Source: Gammaproteobacteria bacterium
Lineage (GTDB): Bacteria > Pseudomonadota > Gammaproteobacteria > UBA1113
Assembly (NCBI GenBank): GCA_019752835.1
Contig: JAIELR010000226.1
Span: forward strand, 1-15,819
Length of the DNA stretch: 15,819 nt
Reading direction: 5' to 3'
This document shows positions 6,760-15,212 of the stretch, piece by piece (position 1 is the stretch's first letter; each line of letters opens with the position of its first letter). A program made the translations under genes and the position numbers. The notes below the pieces were generated by a model. That model did no database searches. It had not been told where the DNA came from and worked only from the letters and a program-made list of their open reading frames with translations.

Positions 6760-9432
6760 ATGACCGCTCCTGACTTGCTTGAACTGGCTGAAAACAGCGT
6801 GATCTTAACCCCTAATGAACGCTTAAGTAGGCGTCTGCACACGCTTTATGGTGGGCAACAACTTACCAAAAATAATACTGTCTGGCCCGCCCCGCCTATA
6901 TTATCGCTTAAACATTGGTTGTTAGAATTATACCAAGAAGCACTTGAAGTGGGCCTGATGAGTGATATTTTACTCTCCGATGCACAATATCAAGCGCTAT
7001 GGCAAGGCGTCGCAAAGGATAATTTCACCGACTACAATTTCATTCATGCTCAACAAACCGCAATTGATATGCGGGCTGCTCGACAATTATTAACACAATG
7101 GCAAGTCCATATTAGGCAAGATTTATTCAATGCCAGCGAAGAGGCGAAACTTTTTCAATTATGTTCACAACAAATCGATCAATTATTAAAAGAAAAAAGC
7201 TTTTTTACTGAAGATGAATTACCTGATAAATTGAACGATGAGATATTGGCCTCATTACTGACTATTCGCAGAGTCGTCCTTTTTGCTTTTGACGAGATTA
7301 CTCCTCAATATGTTGCTTTTTTTGAACGGCTAAAAAAACAAGGCATTTTGATCGAAACAATAGATCATCGCGACAAAGTAAGTACCTGCACACAATATGC
7401 CCTGCCCTCTCGTGACAAAGAATACTATGCCATGGCACAATGGGCAAAAAAACAACTTTGCGAAAATAATAGTGAAAAATTACCCCCCTTAAATAGCTTA
7501 CGAACGTCACAACATCGTAAAATTATTTGCATAGTTCCCGATTTAAATAAAACGCGTACTTCTCTTGCCCGGATTTTTTACGAAGTATTTCATCCTGAAT
7601 CGCTTTTTTCGCCTTATTCCACCAGTCCATGGTTTAATATTTCTGGCGGCGTAGCCTTATCAACCCTCCCCATGTTTCAAACGGTATTCACTTTATTATC
7701 ACTTTTTAATGAAAAAACAAATTATTCGGTGATAAGTAATTTTATTCTTTCACCTTTTATTAATATGGCTGAAACGGAAAAATTTCAGCGTATTGCACTG
7801 GATATGAAATTACGCGATACGGTATTGGAAACTTTGCATTATCGTGATATATCGCCTTATAGATTAAACGAATACTGTCCATATTTAAGTCAAATTTGGG
7901 ACGTTTTGAAAAATGCTGATCCGTCAAAAAAATACTGTCGCCCATCTGAATGGGTCATATGGCTCTCACAATTATTAATGGATTGTGTATGGCCAGGCGA
8001 GCGCACCCTCAACAGTGAAGAGTACCAACAATTACAGCATTGGGAAAGCGTATTAACAGAATTAAGTACCTTGGATGATTTTTGCAAGCCTTTGAATTAC
8101 TCGGCATTTATTGCGCTATTAAAACAACGAATAGACGCCATTGCCTTTCAAATTAAAACCCATGATGCACCCGTTCAAATTCTGGGTGTACTGGAAGCTG
8201 CAGGTAGTTTGGCCGACGCTATCTGGATAGCTGAATTAACTGATAAAACCTGGCCACCTGCCGTTAAACCCAATCCCTATATTCCCCTTGATTTACAGCA
8301 TCGTCTTAATATGCCCCATGCGAGCAGCCAACGCCAATATGAATACAGTCTACAGATGATGCAAGGCTGGGCTCGCTCGACTGAAGCGTTGTATGTAAGT
8401 TATGCAGAACGTGAAGGTGATGAAGTATTAGCACCTAGTCCATTATTAAAACTATTTTCACCCAAAATAGATAACCTAAGCCCATCAAATCCATTTTTAC
8501 TTTATGAGCTTATCAAAGAAATACCACTTGAAACATGGATAGAACCTTCACACTTACCTTTTTCAATAACGACTGACCGTCATTTTTCGGCAAGTTTATT
8601 TGAACAACAAATAACCTGCCCTTTCAAAGCCTTTGCAGTGCAACGCTTGAAAAGTATTGAGTTTAAAACGCCTCAAACTAGCTGGGATGCAAGAAGGCGC
8701 GGCACGAATCTTCACGACACCATGGAGGTACTCTGGAAAAAATGGCGGCACAGTAATCATTTACATGCACTTTCTGAAGAGGCCTTAAATCAAGACATTG
8801 AACAAGCCGTTACACAAATACTAAAGAAAAACCTGGCTGTATTCGCTCGAACCCACACTTTTTTTGAGCTTGAAAAAGCCCGTTTAACCATGATAATTCG
8901 CAATTGGATCCCCTTTGAAAAATCACGACCGCCGTTTAAAGTCGCCGCCGTTGAATATAAACAATATATTCTTTTTCCCCTGGATAAAACATCACTAAGC
9001 TTGAGCTTGCGCATAGATCGCATCGATCATACTGATGCGGGTGAGTGGATATTAATTGACTATAAAACAAATGCTCAATCGCTCCAGGCCTGGTTTGAAA
9101 ACCCACCAACACAATCTCAATTGCCCTTATATGCGAGCTTATTTAAAGAATCCCTGTCGGGCATTAGTTACGCATCGCTTCATCCATCAAGCAAAAAAAT
9201 GAAATTTACGGGCATTGCTCGTCATTCCGAACTCATCCCCGACGTCCGCGCTCTTGAACAATTACCCAAAACACCCACCACCTCTTGGGATGAACTCATT
9301 CAACATTGGAAACTCCAGCTTCAAGGTGTTGCGCAAGATTTTATCGACGGGAATGTTGCCGTCAAACCCAACTCACCTATTGCCTGTCATCAATGCCATT
9401 TGGCCGCTGTTTGTAGGATTAACGATCGATGA
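6760..9432 (+). CDS. AddB-like PD-(D/E)XK nuclease subunit with iron-sulfur signature
   Basis: An 890-residue protein. The N-terminus (SVILTPNERLSRRLHTLYGG) corresponds to the first helicase strand of AddB/RecC-like proteins but has no Walker A, so this half is probably a dead helicase scaffold. Residues 475-499 (LGVLEAAGSLADAIWIAELT) match the AddB/RecC-type core. The C-terminal nuclease shows H652 in RRRGTNLHD, D753 in LRIDRID, and D767-Y-K769 in LIDYKT, followed by QLPLYA. Four cysteines, C620 and C876-x2-C879-x5-C885, have the AddB 4Fe-4S spacing that staples the nuclease domain. It resembles the gammaproteobacterial 'probable DNA repair protein' family (I recall TIGR03623). The gene overlaps the helicase gene by 4 nt; together they should resect double-strand DNA ends. 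Only a weak ribosome site is visible. Confidence 0.88.
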   Translation: MTAPDLLELAENSVILTPNERLSRRLHTLYGGQQLTKNNTVWPAPPILSLKHWLLELYQEALEVGLMSDILLSDAQYQALWQGVAKDNFTDYNFIHAQQTAIDMRAARQLLTQWQVHIRQDLFNASEEAKLFQLCSQQIDQLLKEKSFFTEDELPDKLNDEILASLLTIRRVVLFAFDEITPQYVAFFERLKKQGILIETIDHRDKVSTCTQYALPSRDKEYYAMAQWAKKQLCENNSEKLPPLNSLRTSQHRKIICIVPDLNKTRTSLARIFYEVFHPESLFSPYSTSPWFNISGGVALSTLPMFQTVFTLLSLFNEKTNYSVISNFILSPFINMAETEKFQRIALDMKLRDTVLETLHYRDISPYRLNEYCPYLSQIWDVLKNADPSKKYCRPSEWVIWLSQLLMDCVWPGERTLNSEEYQQLQHWESVLTELSTLDDFCKPLNYSAFIALLKQRIDAIAFQIKTHDAPVQILGVLEAAGSLADAIWIAELTDKTWPPAVKPNPYIPLDLQHRLNMPHASSQRQYEYSLQMMQGWARSTEALYVSYAEREGDEVLAPSPLLKLFSPKIDNLSPSNPFLLYELIKEIPLETWIEPSHLPFSITTDRHFSASLFEQQITCPFKAFAVQRLKSIEFKTPQTSWDARRRGTNLHDTMEVLWKKWRHSNHLHALSEEALNQDIEQAVTQILKKNLAVFARTHTFFELEKARLTMIIRNWIPFEKSRPPFKVAAVEYKQYILFPLDKTSLSLSLRIDRIDHTDAGEWILIDYKTNAQSLQAWFENPPTQSQLPLYASLFKESLSGISYASLHPSSKKMKFTGIARHSELIPDVRALEQLPKTPTTSWDELIQHWKLQLQGVAQDFIDGNVAVKPNSPIACHQCHLAAVCRINDR

Positions 9433-12400
9433 TTACTCATTCCACGAATATATACCCCTCGGAATTGGATTTGCGGCTAGGCGTTTTTGACGTAGGGGCG
9501 TCGTCCCCCCGTGGTTGCCCGTCTTTGGGTAGGCACGGGGGCCTACCCCTACAAACAGCCAACAACAACGCTGCAGATTCAATAACACGGGATATACATG
9601 AACGTCAACAAGCATTAGATACACGTCACTCTTTTATTGTTCAAGCCCCTGCTGGCTCAGGTAAAACAGAGCTTTTAACTCGACGCGTACTTGCTCTGTT
9701 AGCGATTGTTAGACAACCCGAAGAAATTGTCGCTATTACGTTTACCCGAAAAGCAGCAGCTGAAATGCGAGCCAGAATATTAACCGCGTTGGCCTATGCC
9801 GAAGAAAATGAACCTGAGGAAATTTATAAAAAAGAAACATGGACTTTAGCCAAAGCCGCTTATGCTCACGGAAAAGAATTAAACTGGCATTTATTAGAAA
9901 ATCCTAACCGTTTGCGCGTAACAACTATCGATGCATTATGCTTAAATTTAGTTGCACAAATGCCTGTTTTATCTCGTATGGGCATACAACCTGAAATTAT
10001 TGAAAATGCAGAAAGTATTTATTTAGCCGCTATTCAACAACTGTTTGAAAACGCAGATACACTTCCCTTGCATTATGGGGCTAGTTTAAACAAAATTCTC
10101 AGTTATTTTCATTATGACATTGATTACCTAACTGACTTGCTTCAAAAAATGCTCGCCTATCGAGAACAATGGCTGCCTTATGCCCTGTATGGTCAAACGG
10201 ATCGTTTCCAACAACATCTCCAAAAAAGTTTGCAAGGAATTATTCACGCTGAGTTAGAGCAATTAAAGCCACAAGTTATGCAAGATGTTCGCTTTAGTGA
10301 ATTATTGCACAGTTTAAATTATGCTTCCCAAAACTTAGCGAATACTGCTGATGATTTGATCATCGATGCATGGCCTGATACACAGCCTGAATCCCTGCTA
10401 CGATGGCAATGCATTGCCAATATTTGCTTAACCAAAGAGGGGCATTGGCGCAAACGATTGACTAAAAATGAAGGTTTTCCACCTGAAAGTCAATTTAAAA
10501 ATCCAGATGAAAAAAAGCATGCGCGTTATTACAAAGAGCAATTTATCGCTTTTTTGACTGAGTCTACGAATGAAACCCTACAAGAACAGCTGAGTGAAAT
10601 TGCACGACTGCCTAATATAGATCATTATGAGCAGCAATTTGAATTAATCGCACCTTTATTGGATGTGCTCACCCTACTTGCCACCGAACTACGCATACAA
10701 TTTCAAAAAATAGGGAAAACAGATTTTACCGAAATTGCGTCTGCAGCAAAAGTAGCGCTAGGATCTTCAGACGTTCCAAGCGAGCTTTTATTATCGCTCG
10801 ATAATCGAATTCAGCATTTATTATTGGATGAATTTCAAGATACATCAAAATCACAATTTGAATTATTAGAAAAATTAATCAGTGGCTGGCAAAATGACGA
10901 TGGCCGAACTTTATTTTTAGTCGGCGACCCGATGCAATCTATTTATCGATTTCGACAAGCTGAAGTGGGCTTATTTATTAAAGCTCAACAAGAAGGTGTC
11001 GGTGATTTACAGCTAAAATCACTGCAACTTAGCACTAACTTTCGCTCTGATAAGCATATTGTTAATTGGATTAATAATACATTTTGCACTTTATTTCCCC
11101 AAAACAACGACATCGCCAATGGTGCCATTTTATACTCCCCATCGAATACGCACCGTGATTATCCCTCAAAAACCGGTATTTTTTATCAACCTTATGCCAA
11201 TGAAGGTGATTATCAACGCTTATTACTTGAACAATTAGAGGCAGCATTAAGCGATCCTGAGCAAGAAAGTATCAGCATTTTAGTCCGCTCTCGCAAACAA
11301 GCACGCCTGATCATTCCTTGGCTGCGCGCTGCACATATTTCTTATCAAGCAGTCGATATAGAAGCACTTGAATTAAAACCCCTCATTTATGATTTACTTG
11401 CACTCAGCAAAGCCTTATTTTATTTAGGCGATAAAACGGCTTGGTTTGCTATTTTACGCGCACCTTGGTGCGGCTTGACGCTATCTGATCTAATCGTTAT
11501 AGCCAACGCATGTGAAGTCAAAACGCTATGGGAAACCATATCAAATTTCGATCAATTAACCGAATTAAGCATTGATGGATATAAACGACTTGAACGTGTA
11601 GTACCTATATTAACCCAGGCAATAAACGACTATTTTCGTTTACCCCTACGGCAATGGATTGAACATACCTGGATAGCCTTAGGCGGTCCGGCTTGTTTAC
11701 CGGCTCGCTCCACACTCATGGATGCAAGCAGTTATTTTGAATTATTAGAATCATTTCAATCTCAAACCATGCCATTTGAGTTCAACGAGCTGGAAAAACA
11801 ACTCCAACTCGCTTATTCAGCGCCCACCGAAAAAGCACGCATCCAAATAATGACCATGCATAAGGCAAAAGGCTTAGAATTTGATACCGTGATTTTACCC
11901 GAGCTCGAAAGCCCTTTTCGAAATGATAGCAAAGATATTCTCGTCTGGATGGATCAACCTCGAGGCCAACAAGATGAAAATGATATTTTACTCGCCATTT
12001 GTGAACCCTCAGGTGCGGATAGTGATGCACTTTATGCCTACATTCGTCGACAAGAAAAAATAAAAACATCGCTTGAGAATACGCGTTTACTGTATGTCGC
12101 AGCAACACGTGCAAAAAAGCAATTGCACCTGTATTTTAAAGTTGAAGATGCTGAAAAAATAGGCATCAAAAATCACAGCTTTCTTGACTTACTCTGGCCC
12201 GTCATTGAGAAAAATAATTTTTCGTCTTTTATTAGACCAACGCTGACCCCCACCGCAATGGAGGAAAACAACCTTCATATAAGTACTTCGAATAGCCTGT
12301 CTCGACTGCCCTCTTATTGGCAATTGCCCAAGGGTATTCAGCTTAATCAATTTGAGAAAAAATCGTTTGACAATGAGTCTGTTGAATTCGCATGGCACGT

Positions 12401-12929
12401 TAATAAGGAGCGAAAGATAGGCATTATTTTACATCGATTATTTAAAATGATTGCAAAACAAGGCCTCAATGCATGGCTCACACTACCCGAAAATAAAAAA
12501 CGAGCGCGTATTCAAGGACTCTCTCACGCAGAGGGTCAATACCCCCTGCGCGAGGCCGATATTCAACATATGCTCCAAGGTCTTGCTCACAGTATTCAAA
12601 GTACTCATGGAGACTGGCTATTCAAACAATTGCAACAACCCTCTGCACGGATAGAGTGGGCATTAGAGCGTTTTCAACATGGCGAAGTAAAGCAGTTTAT
12701 CCTAGATGCAACATTTATTGATGAAAATGATACGCGCTGGATTGTAGATTATAAAATGGCACAAAACTCTGGTATAGATCACGATATTTTTTTAGAAGAG
12801 CAAAAGCAACTCTATACCCCACAGCTTGAAAGATATGCGGAATTATTACGCAGCATGGAATCACGCAAGACTAAACTTGTGCTCTATTTTCCGCTGATGG
12901 ATGCGTGGCTAGAGTGGACGCCACCATAA
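9429..12929 (+). CDS. AddA/RecB-like UvrD-family helicase-nuclease
   Basis: An 1166-residue superfamily 1A helicase with a C-terminal nuclease. Motifs: QAPAGSGKT (72-80, Walker A), ITFTRKAAAEMRARI, LLDEFQDT (Walker B, D467/E468), GDPMQSIYRFRQ (499-510), LSTNFRSD, MTMHKAKGLEF (808-818) and LYVAATRAK with R894. The nuclease has H1002 in ILHRLF, D1093 and D1107-Y-K1109 in WIVDYK, then LERYAELL, as in AddA/RecB. It is the motor and second nuclease partner of the AddB-like protein. The ATG overlaps the upstream stop (ATGA) with AGGA 10 nt before it. Residues about 22-42 are encoded by a GC-rich palindromic element, and no in-frame ATG or GTG lies between it and Walker A, so the element is probably translated. 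The stop codon lies in the left arm of the terminal palindrome. Confidence 0.93.
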   Translation: MITHSTNIYPSELDLRLGVFDVGASSPRGCPSLGRHGGLPLQTANNNAADSITRDIHERQQALDTRHSFIVQAPAGSGKTELLTRRVLALLAIVRQPEEIVAITFTRKAAAEMRARILTALAYAEENEPEEIYKKETWTLAKAAYAHGKELNWHLLENPNRLRVTTIDALCLNLVAQMPVLSRMGIQPEIIENAESIYLAAIQQLFENADTLPLHYGASLNKILSYFHYDIDYLTDLLQKMLAYREQWLPYALYGQTDRFQQHLQKSLQGIIHAELEQLKPQVMQDVRFSELLHSLNYASQNLANTADDLIIDAWPDTQPESLLRWQCIANICLTKEGHWRKRLTKNEGFPPESQFKNPDEKKHARYYKEQFIAFLTESTNETLQEQLSEIARLPNIDHYEQQFELIAPLLDVLTLLATELRIQFQKIGKTDFTEIASAAKVALGSSDVPSELLLSLDNRIQHLLLDEFQDTSKSQFELLEKLISGWQNDDGRTLFLVGDPMQSIYRFRQAEVGLFIKAQQEGVGDLQLKSLQLSTNFRSDKHIVNWINNTFCTLFPQNNDIANGAILYSPSNTHRDYPSKTGIFYQPYANEGDYQRLLLEQLEAALSDPEQESISILVRSRKQARLIIPWLRAAHISYQAVDIEALELKPLIYDLLALSKALFYLGDKTAWFAILRAPWCGLTLSDLIVIANACEVKTLWETISNFDQLTELSIDGYKRLERVVPILTQAINDYFRLPLRQWIEHTWIALGGPACLPARSTLMDASSYFELLESFQSQTMPFEFNELEKQLQLAYSAPTEKARIQIMTMHKAKGLEFDTVILPELESPFRNDSKDILVWMDQPRGQQDENDILLAICEPSGADSDALYAYIRRQEKIKTSLENTRLLYVAATRAKKQLHLYFKVEDAEKIGIKNHSFLDLLWPVIEKNNFSSFIRPTLTPTAMEENNLHISTSNSLSRLPSYWQLPKGIQLNQFEKKSFDNESVEFAWHVNKERKIGIILHRLFKMIAKQGLNAWLTLPENKKRARIQGLSHAEGQYPLREADIQHMLQGLAHSIQSTHGDWLFKQLQQPSARIEWALERFQHGEVKQFILDATFIDENDTRWIVDYKMAQNSGIDHDIFLEEQKQLYTPQLERYAELLRSMESRKTKLVLYFPLMDAWLEWTPP
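9492..9552. repeat. GC-rich palindromic element inserted in frame in the AddA-like gene
   Basis: A 61-bp imperfect inverted repeat that begins GTAGGGGC and ends CCTACCCCTAC, with CCCCCGTGG-N-TGCCC facing GGGTAGGCACGGGGG inside. It encodes about 20 residues (GASSPRGCPSLGRHGGLPLQ) in the N-terminus, before the conserved start of the helicase fold. GTAGGGG...CCCCTAC palindromes are common dispersed repeats in bacteria, and in-frame ones recall Rickettsia palindromic elements. Confidence 0.75.
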
Positions 12930-12987
12930 AAATGACCATTATAGTAGCCATAAAATATGTTTATGGCTACTATAATGGTCATTTTTA
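12927..12987 (+). terminator. perfect 28-bp inverted repeat, probable operon terminator
   Basis: Left arm 12927-12954 and right arm 12960-12987 pair at all 28 positions around a 5-nt loop (ATATG). The base of the stem is TAAAAA/TTTTTA, so RNA from the helicase gene would end in a stem followed by U residues, as in an intrinsic terminator; being symmetric it could act in both directions. The helicase stop codon TAA forms the first three bases. The stem is much longer than a usual terminator. Confidence 0.7.
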
Positions 12988-13016
12988 TTGACGAACTCAT
13001 ATAATTGCATTACAAT
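12988..13016 (+). promoter_or_regulatory. hipBA promoter, probably giving leaderless mRNA
   Basis: TTGACG (12988-12993), exactly 17 bp and TACAAT (13011-13016), each 5 of 6 to sigma70 consensus. The -10 ends 6 nt before the hipB ATG at 13023, so the start site should coincide with the ATG. No ribosome site exists. The -35 begins directly after the palindrome. ATTG-N5-CAAT (13004-13016) over the -10 is a weak candidate operator for HipB. Confidence 0.6.
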
Positions 13017-13022
13017 AACCGA

Positions 13023-13355
13023 ATGAACAAAGTAAGAATATCGTCTCGTTACACCGCTCTAGCCATAAGCCTATTAGGGAAACAGATTCAACTTGGCCGA
13101 AAACAACGTAAATGGTCTGAAGCTGAGCTCGCTAGTCGTGCAGGAATCGCTAGAGCAACCCTCCAAAAGATTGAAAAAGGTGATCCTCACTGTGCTATTG
13201 GCCTTGTATTTGAAGTTGCAGCACTGGTTGATATTCAACTCTTTGAGGCAGAGAAACCATCGCTAGCGCAGCACATTCAGCAAACAAATGACAAAATAGC
13301 ATTACTTCCTAAGAGAGTACGCAGCCCACCTAGGGATATAGATGATGACTTCTAA
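13023..13355 (+). CDS. hipB: HipB-like antitoxin, XRE/Cro-type HTH
   Basis: A 110-residue protein. Residues 20-55 (GKQIQLGRKQRKWSEAELAS then RAGIARATLQKIEKG) form the XRE helix-turn-helix, with the typical Q/E-LA-AG--RATL-KIEKG pattern. In hipBA systems HipB binds HipA and represses the operon. I choose the ATG at 13023; a TTG at 13005 is in frame but lies inside the promoter. The long C-terminal tail (SLAQHIQQTN to RDIDDDF) is hydrophilic and could contact the toxin. The gene overlaps hipA by 14 nt, the antitoxin-first order of the family. Confidence 0.88.
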   Translation: MNKVRISSRYTALAISLLGKQIQLGRKQRKWSEAELASRAGIARATLQKIEKGDPHCAIGLVFEVAALVDIQLFEAEKPSLAQHIQQTNDKIALLPKRVRSPPRDIDDDF

Positions 13356-14598
13356 TAACGCTCAAGAAGCCTTTGTGTGGATATGGCTACCGCATGAAAC
13401 GCAACCTGTCGTCGCAGGTAAGTTAGCAATGGCCAATAATAAATTGATCTTTAATTACGGTAAAACATACTTGCAGCGCGAAAATGCCATTGCTATCTAT
13501 GATGTGGAACTTCCATTGCGTCAGGGCGACCTTCCTTTATTAAGCGGATTAAGCATGCCTGGTTGTATACGCGATGGTTCTCCCGATGCTTGGGGACGCC
13601 GTGTACTCATCAATAGATTATTAGGGTTAAAAGGCATAGGGCAAGATCCTGCAATATTAGATGAACTTACTTATTTACTTGAGTCAGGTTCCGATAGAAT
13701 TGGCGCATTAGATTTTCAACGCTCTGCAACAAATTATGAGCCTCGCTTACAAGCCAATGTTAGCCTAAGTGAATTACAAGATGCTGCTGAACAGGTTGAA
13801 AAGGGAGAACCGCTGCTCAAAGAGTTAGATCAAGCATTATACCATGGTAGCTCAATTGGTGGCGCGCGTCCTAAAGCGCTAATTGAGGAAAATGGGAAAA
13901 AATATATTGCGAAATTTTCATCCTCATCTGATGTATTCAGCATTCTGAAGGCAGAGTTTATAGCCATGCAATTGGCTAAAATGGCGGGTTTGAATGTTGC
14001 GAATGTGCTCCTAACAAAGTCTGCCCATAAAGATGTTTTATTAATTGAACGCTTTGATCGTGTTCCAACTGGTGATGGCTGGGAACGCAAAAGCATGATA
14101 TCTGCATTGACCTTACTTGGGCTTGATGAAATGATGGCACGTTATGCAAGTTATCAAGATTTAGCCGAAATTATCCGCCACCAGTTTTATCATGCCGCCA
14201 CGACGCTTAAAGAACTTTTTTCTCGTTTAACATTTAATATTCTTACCGGCAATACGGATGATCACGCTCGTAATCATGCGGCATTTTGGGATGGAAAAAT
14301 GCTTACCTTAACCCCTGCTTACGATATTTGTCCTCAAAACCGTACCGGTCGAGAAGCCTCCCAAGCCATGTTTATTTCCGACAATAACCGCATGAGCAAT
14401 ATCTCATCCTGTCTTAGTGCAGCTCCCCATTTTTTACTTTCTAAAACAGAAGCAAATGCAATTATTGAAGCACAAATAATCTGCATCAACGAGAATTGGT
14501 CCCTTGTTTGCGATATGGCTCACCTCAATAAAACCGACCGAGCGTTCTTATGGGGGCGTCAATTTTTGAATCCTTATGTTTTTGAAAATCCAGATTAG
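13342..14598 (+). CDS. hipA: HipA-like serine/threonine kinase toxin
   Basis: A 418-residue protein, close to E. coli HipA (440). The HipA N-terminal domain spans roughly 1-130 (DGSPDAWGRR at 78-87). The kinase part shows the ATP-loop region SSIGGARPKAL (170-180), lysine K191 in YIAKF, E205, the catalytic loop GNTDDHARNH (303-312, catalytic D306, N311) and the metal-binding D328 in PAYDI. E. coli HipA phosphorylates glutamyl-tRNA synthetase and causes growth arrest; the target here is unknown. ATGs at 13342 and 13345 both fit; AGGGA (13332-13336) is 8 nt before the second. All key residues are present, so it is likely active, restrained by HipB. No split into HipS/HipT is seen. Confidence 0.92.
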   Translation: MMTSNNAQEAFVWIWLPHETQPVVAGKLAMANNKLIFNYGKTYLQRENAIAIYDVELPLRQGDLPLLSGLSMPGCIRDGSPDAWGRRVLINRLLGLKGIGQDPAILDELTYLLESGSDRIGALDFQRSATNYEPRLQANVSLSELQDAAEQVEKGEPLLKELDQALYHGSSIGGARPKALIEENGKKYIAKFSSSSDVFSILKAEFIAMQLAKMAGLNVANVLLTKSAHKDVLLIERFDRVPTGDGWERKSMISALTLLGLDEMMARYASYQDLAEIIRHQFYHAATTLKELFSRLTFNILTGNTDDHARNHAAFWDGKMLTLTPAYDICPQNRTGREASQAMFISDNNRMSNISSCLSAAPHFLLSKTEANAIIEAQIICINENWSLVCDMAHLNKTDRAFLWGRQFLNPYVFENPD

Positions 14599-14810
14599 GA
14601 TAACGACTCTTGTCGGCCTACCGTTGTAGCTTAGTATCCTAGGCTCACGCATATTTTGAAATGAAACAGGTATCGCTTTTAAATTAATTTTTTTGTTACT
14701 ACTCAGGCTATCAAAAATTAGTCAAGATGGGTTTTCCATTGGCAAGAGAAGCCATGGCATCACGGATGAACCTTCTCATTTTTTAAATTTAATTTATTGT
14801 TCTAAATTAT
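14599..14810. other. non-coding stretch after hipA
   Basis: No gene is seen. A spaced dyad TAGGATA (14596-14602) and TATCCTA (14635-14641) overlaps the hipA stop codon and includes a small CGAC/GTCG hairpin. The remainder is AT-rich and leads into the MITE-like element. Confidence 0.5.
14746..14783 (+). terminator. weak candidate terminator downstream of hipA
   Basis: GAGAAG (14746-14751) and CTTCTC (14772-14777) form a 6-bp stem with a 20-nt loop that itself contains CCATGG, followed by ATTTTTT. The short stem and long loop make this weak. Confidence 0.3.
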
Positions 14811-15079
14811 AAAAAATAACGGCGTCATTCCGTGCGAGCGCCGCGTAAGTTGGTGTTAAATGTGCTGAAATAGATACGGCGCAAGACACGGAATCCAAAT
14901 GGAAAGTACTGAAAAAATAAATGAACCTGTTGAAAAACCCACAATTCCGCACTTCGCAGAGATGGGCCTTGATTTTTTCTAGATCGCCCATTTGGATTCC
15001 GTATCTCAAGTCGCATGAAGCCCATCGTTTTTTTTACGTTCGAGCGCGACTTTCGTACGGAATGACGCCCTTATTTTTT
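14811..15079. mobile_element. MITE-like element made of two inverted 79-bp units
   Basis: The outer ends are 23-bp inverted repeats differing at one base (begin AAAAAATAA, continue GGCGTCATTCCGT). Inside are two units of exactly 79 bp facing each other, 14824-14902 and 14988-15066. Each starts GTCATTCCGT and ends ACGGAATCCAAATGG, but their centres have diverged. Each unit is itself roughly palindromic (ATTCCGT against ACGGAAT). About 85 bp separates them. There is no coding potential, so movement would need a transposase elsewhere. No clear target-site duplication is visible. Confidence 0.7.
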
Positions 15080-15212
15080 AACTTGTTAACCAAAAAAACT
15101 ACATTTAAAATATGAGCGGAACACTCAGATGGCATCAAGCATGTTAATTTTTTGTTGAAAAAAACGGACACACCCCTTTTAAAGTTCGTGAAAATGTGAT
15201 CAAATAGCCGCT
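15080..15212. other. leader region of the IS66-type transposase gene
   Basis: AT-rich, without genes. It contains a T6-GTTG-A7 mini-hairpin (15148-15164). It probably includes the left end of the insertion sequence, but the terminal repeat cannot be fixed because the other end lies outside the window. No TnpA- or TnpB-like small ORF precedes the transposase. Confidence 0.4.

Noticed and set aside
11782..12114. 110-codon ORF antisense to the AddA-like gene
   Set aside because: Antisense shadow across conserved helicase motifs V and VI, with atypical His/Arg-rich composition.
14596..14641. TAGGATA...TATCCTA dyad after hipA as a HipB operator
   Set aside because: It has GGATA and TATCC in the opposite order and far wider spacing than the E. 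coli HipB site, and lies downstream rather than at the promoter.
14794..15115. Three small ORFs in the MITE-like element
   Set aside because: They arise from the inverted repeat units on both strands and have no ribosome site or domain.
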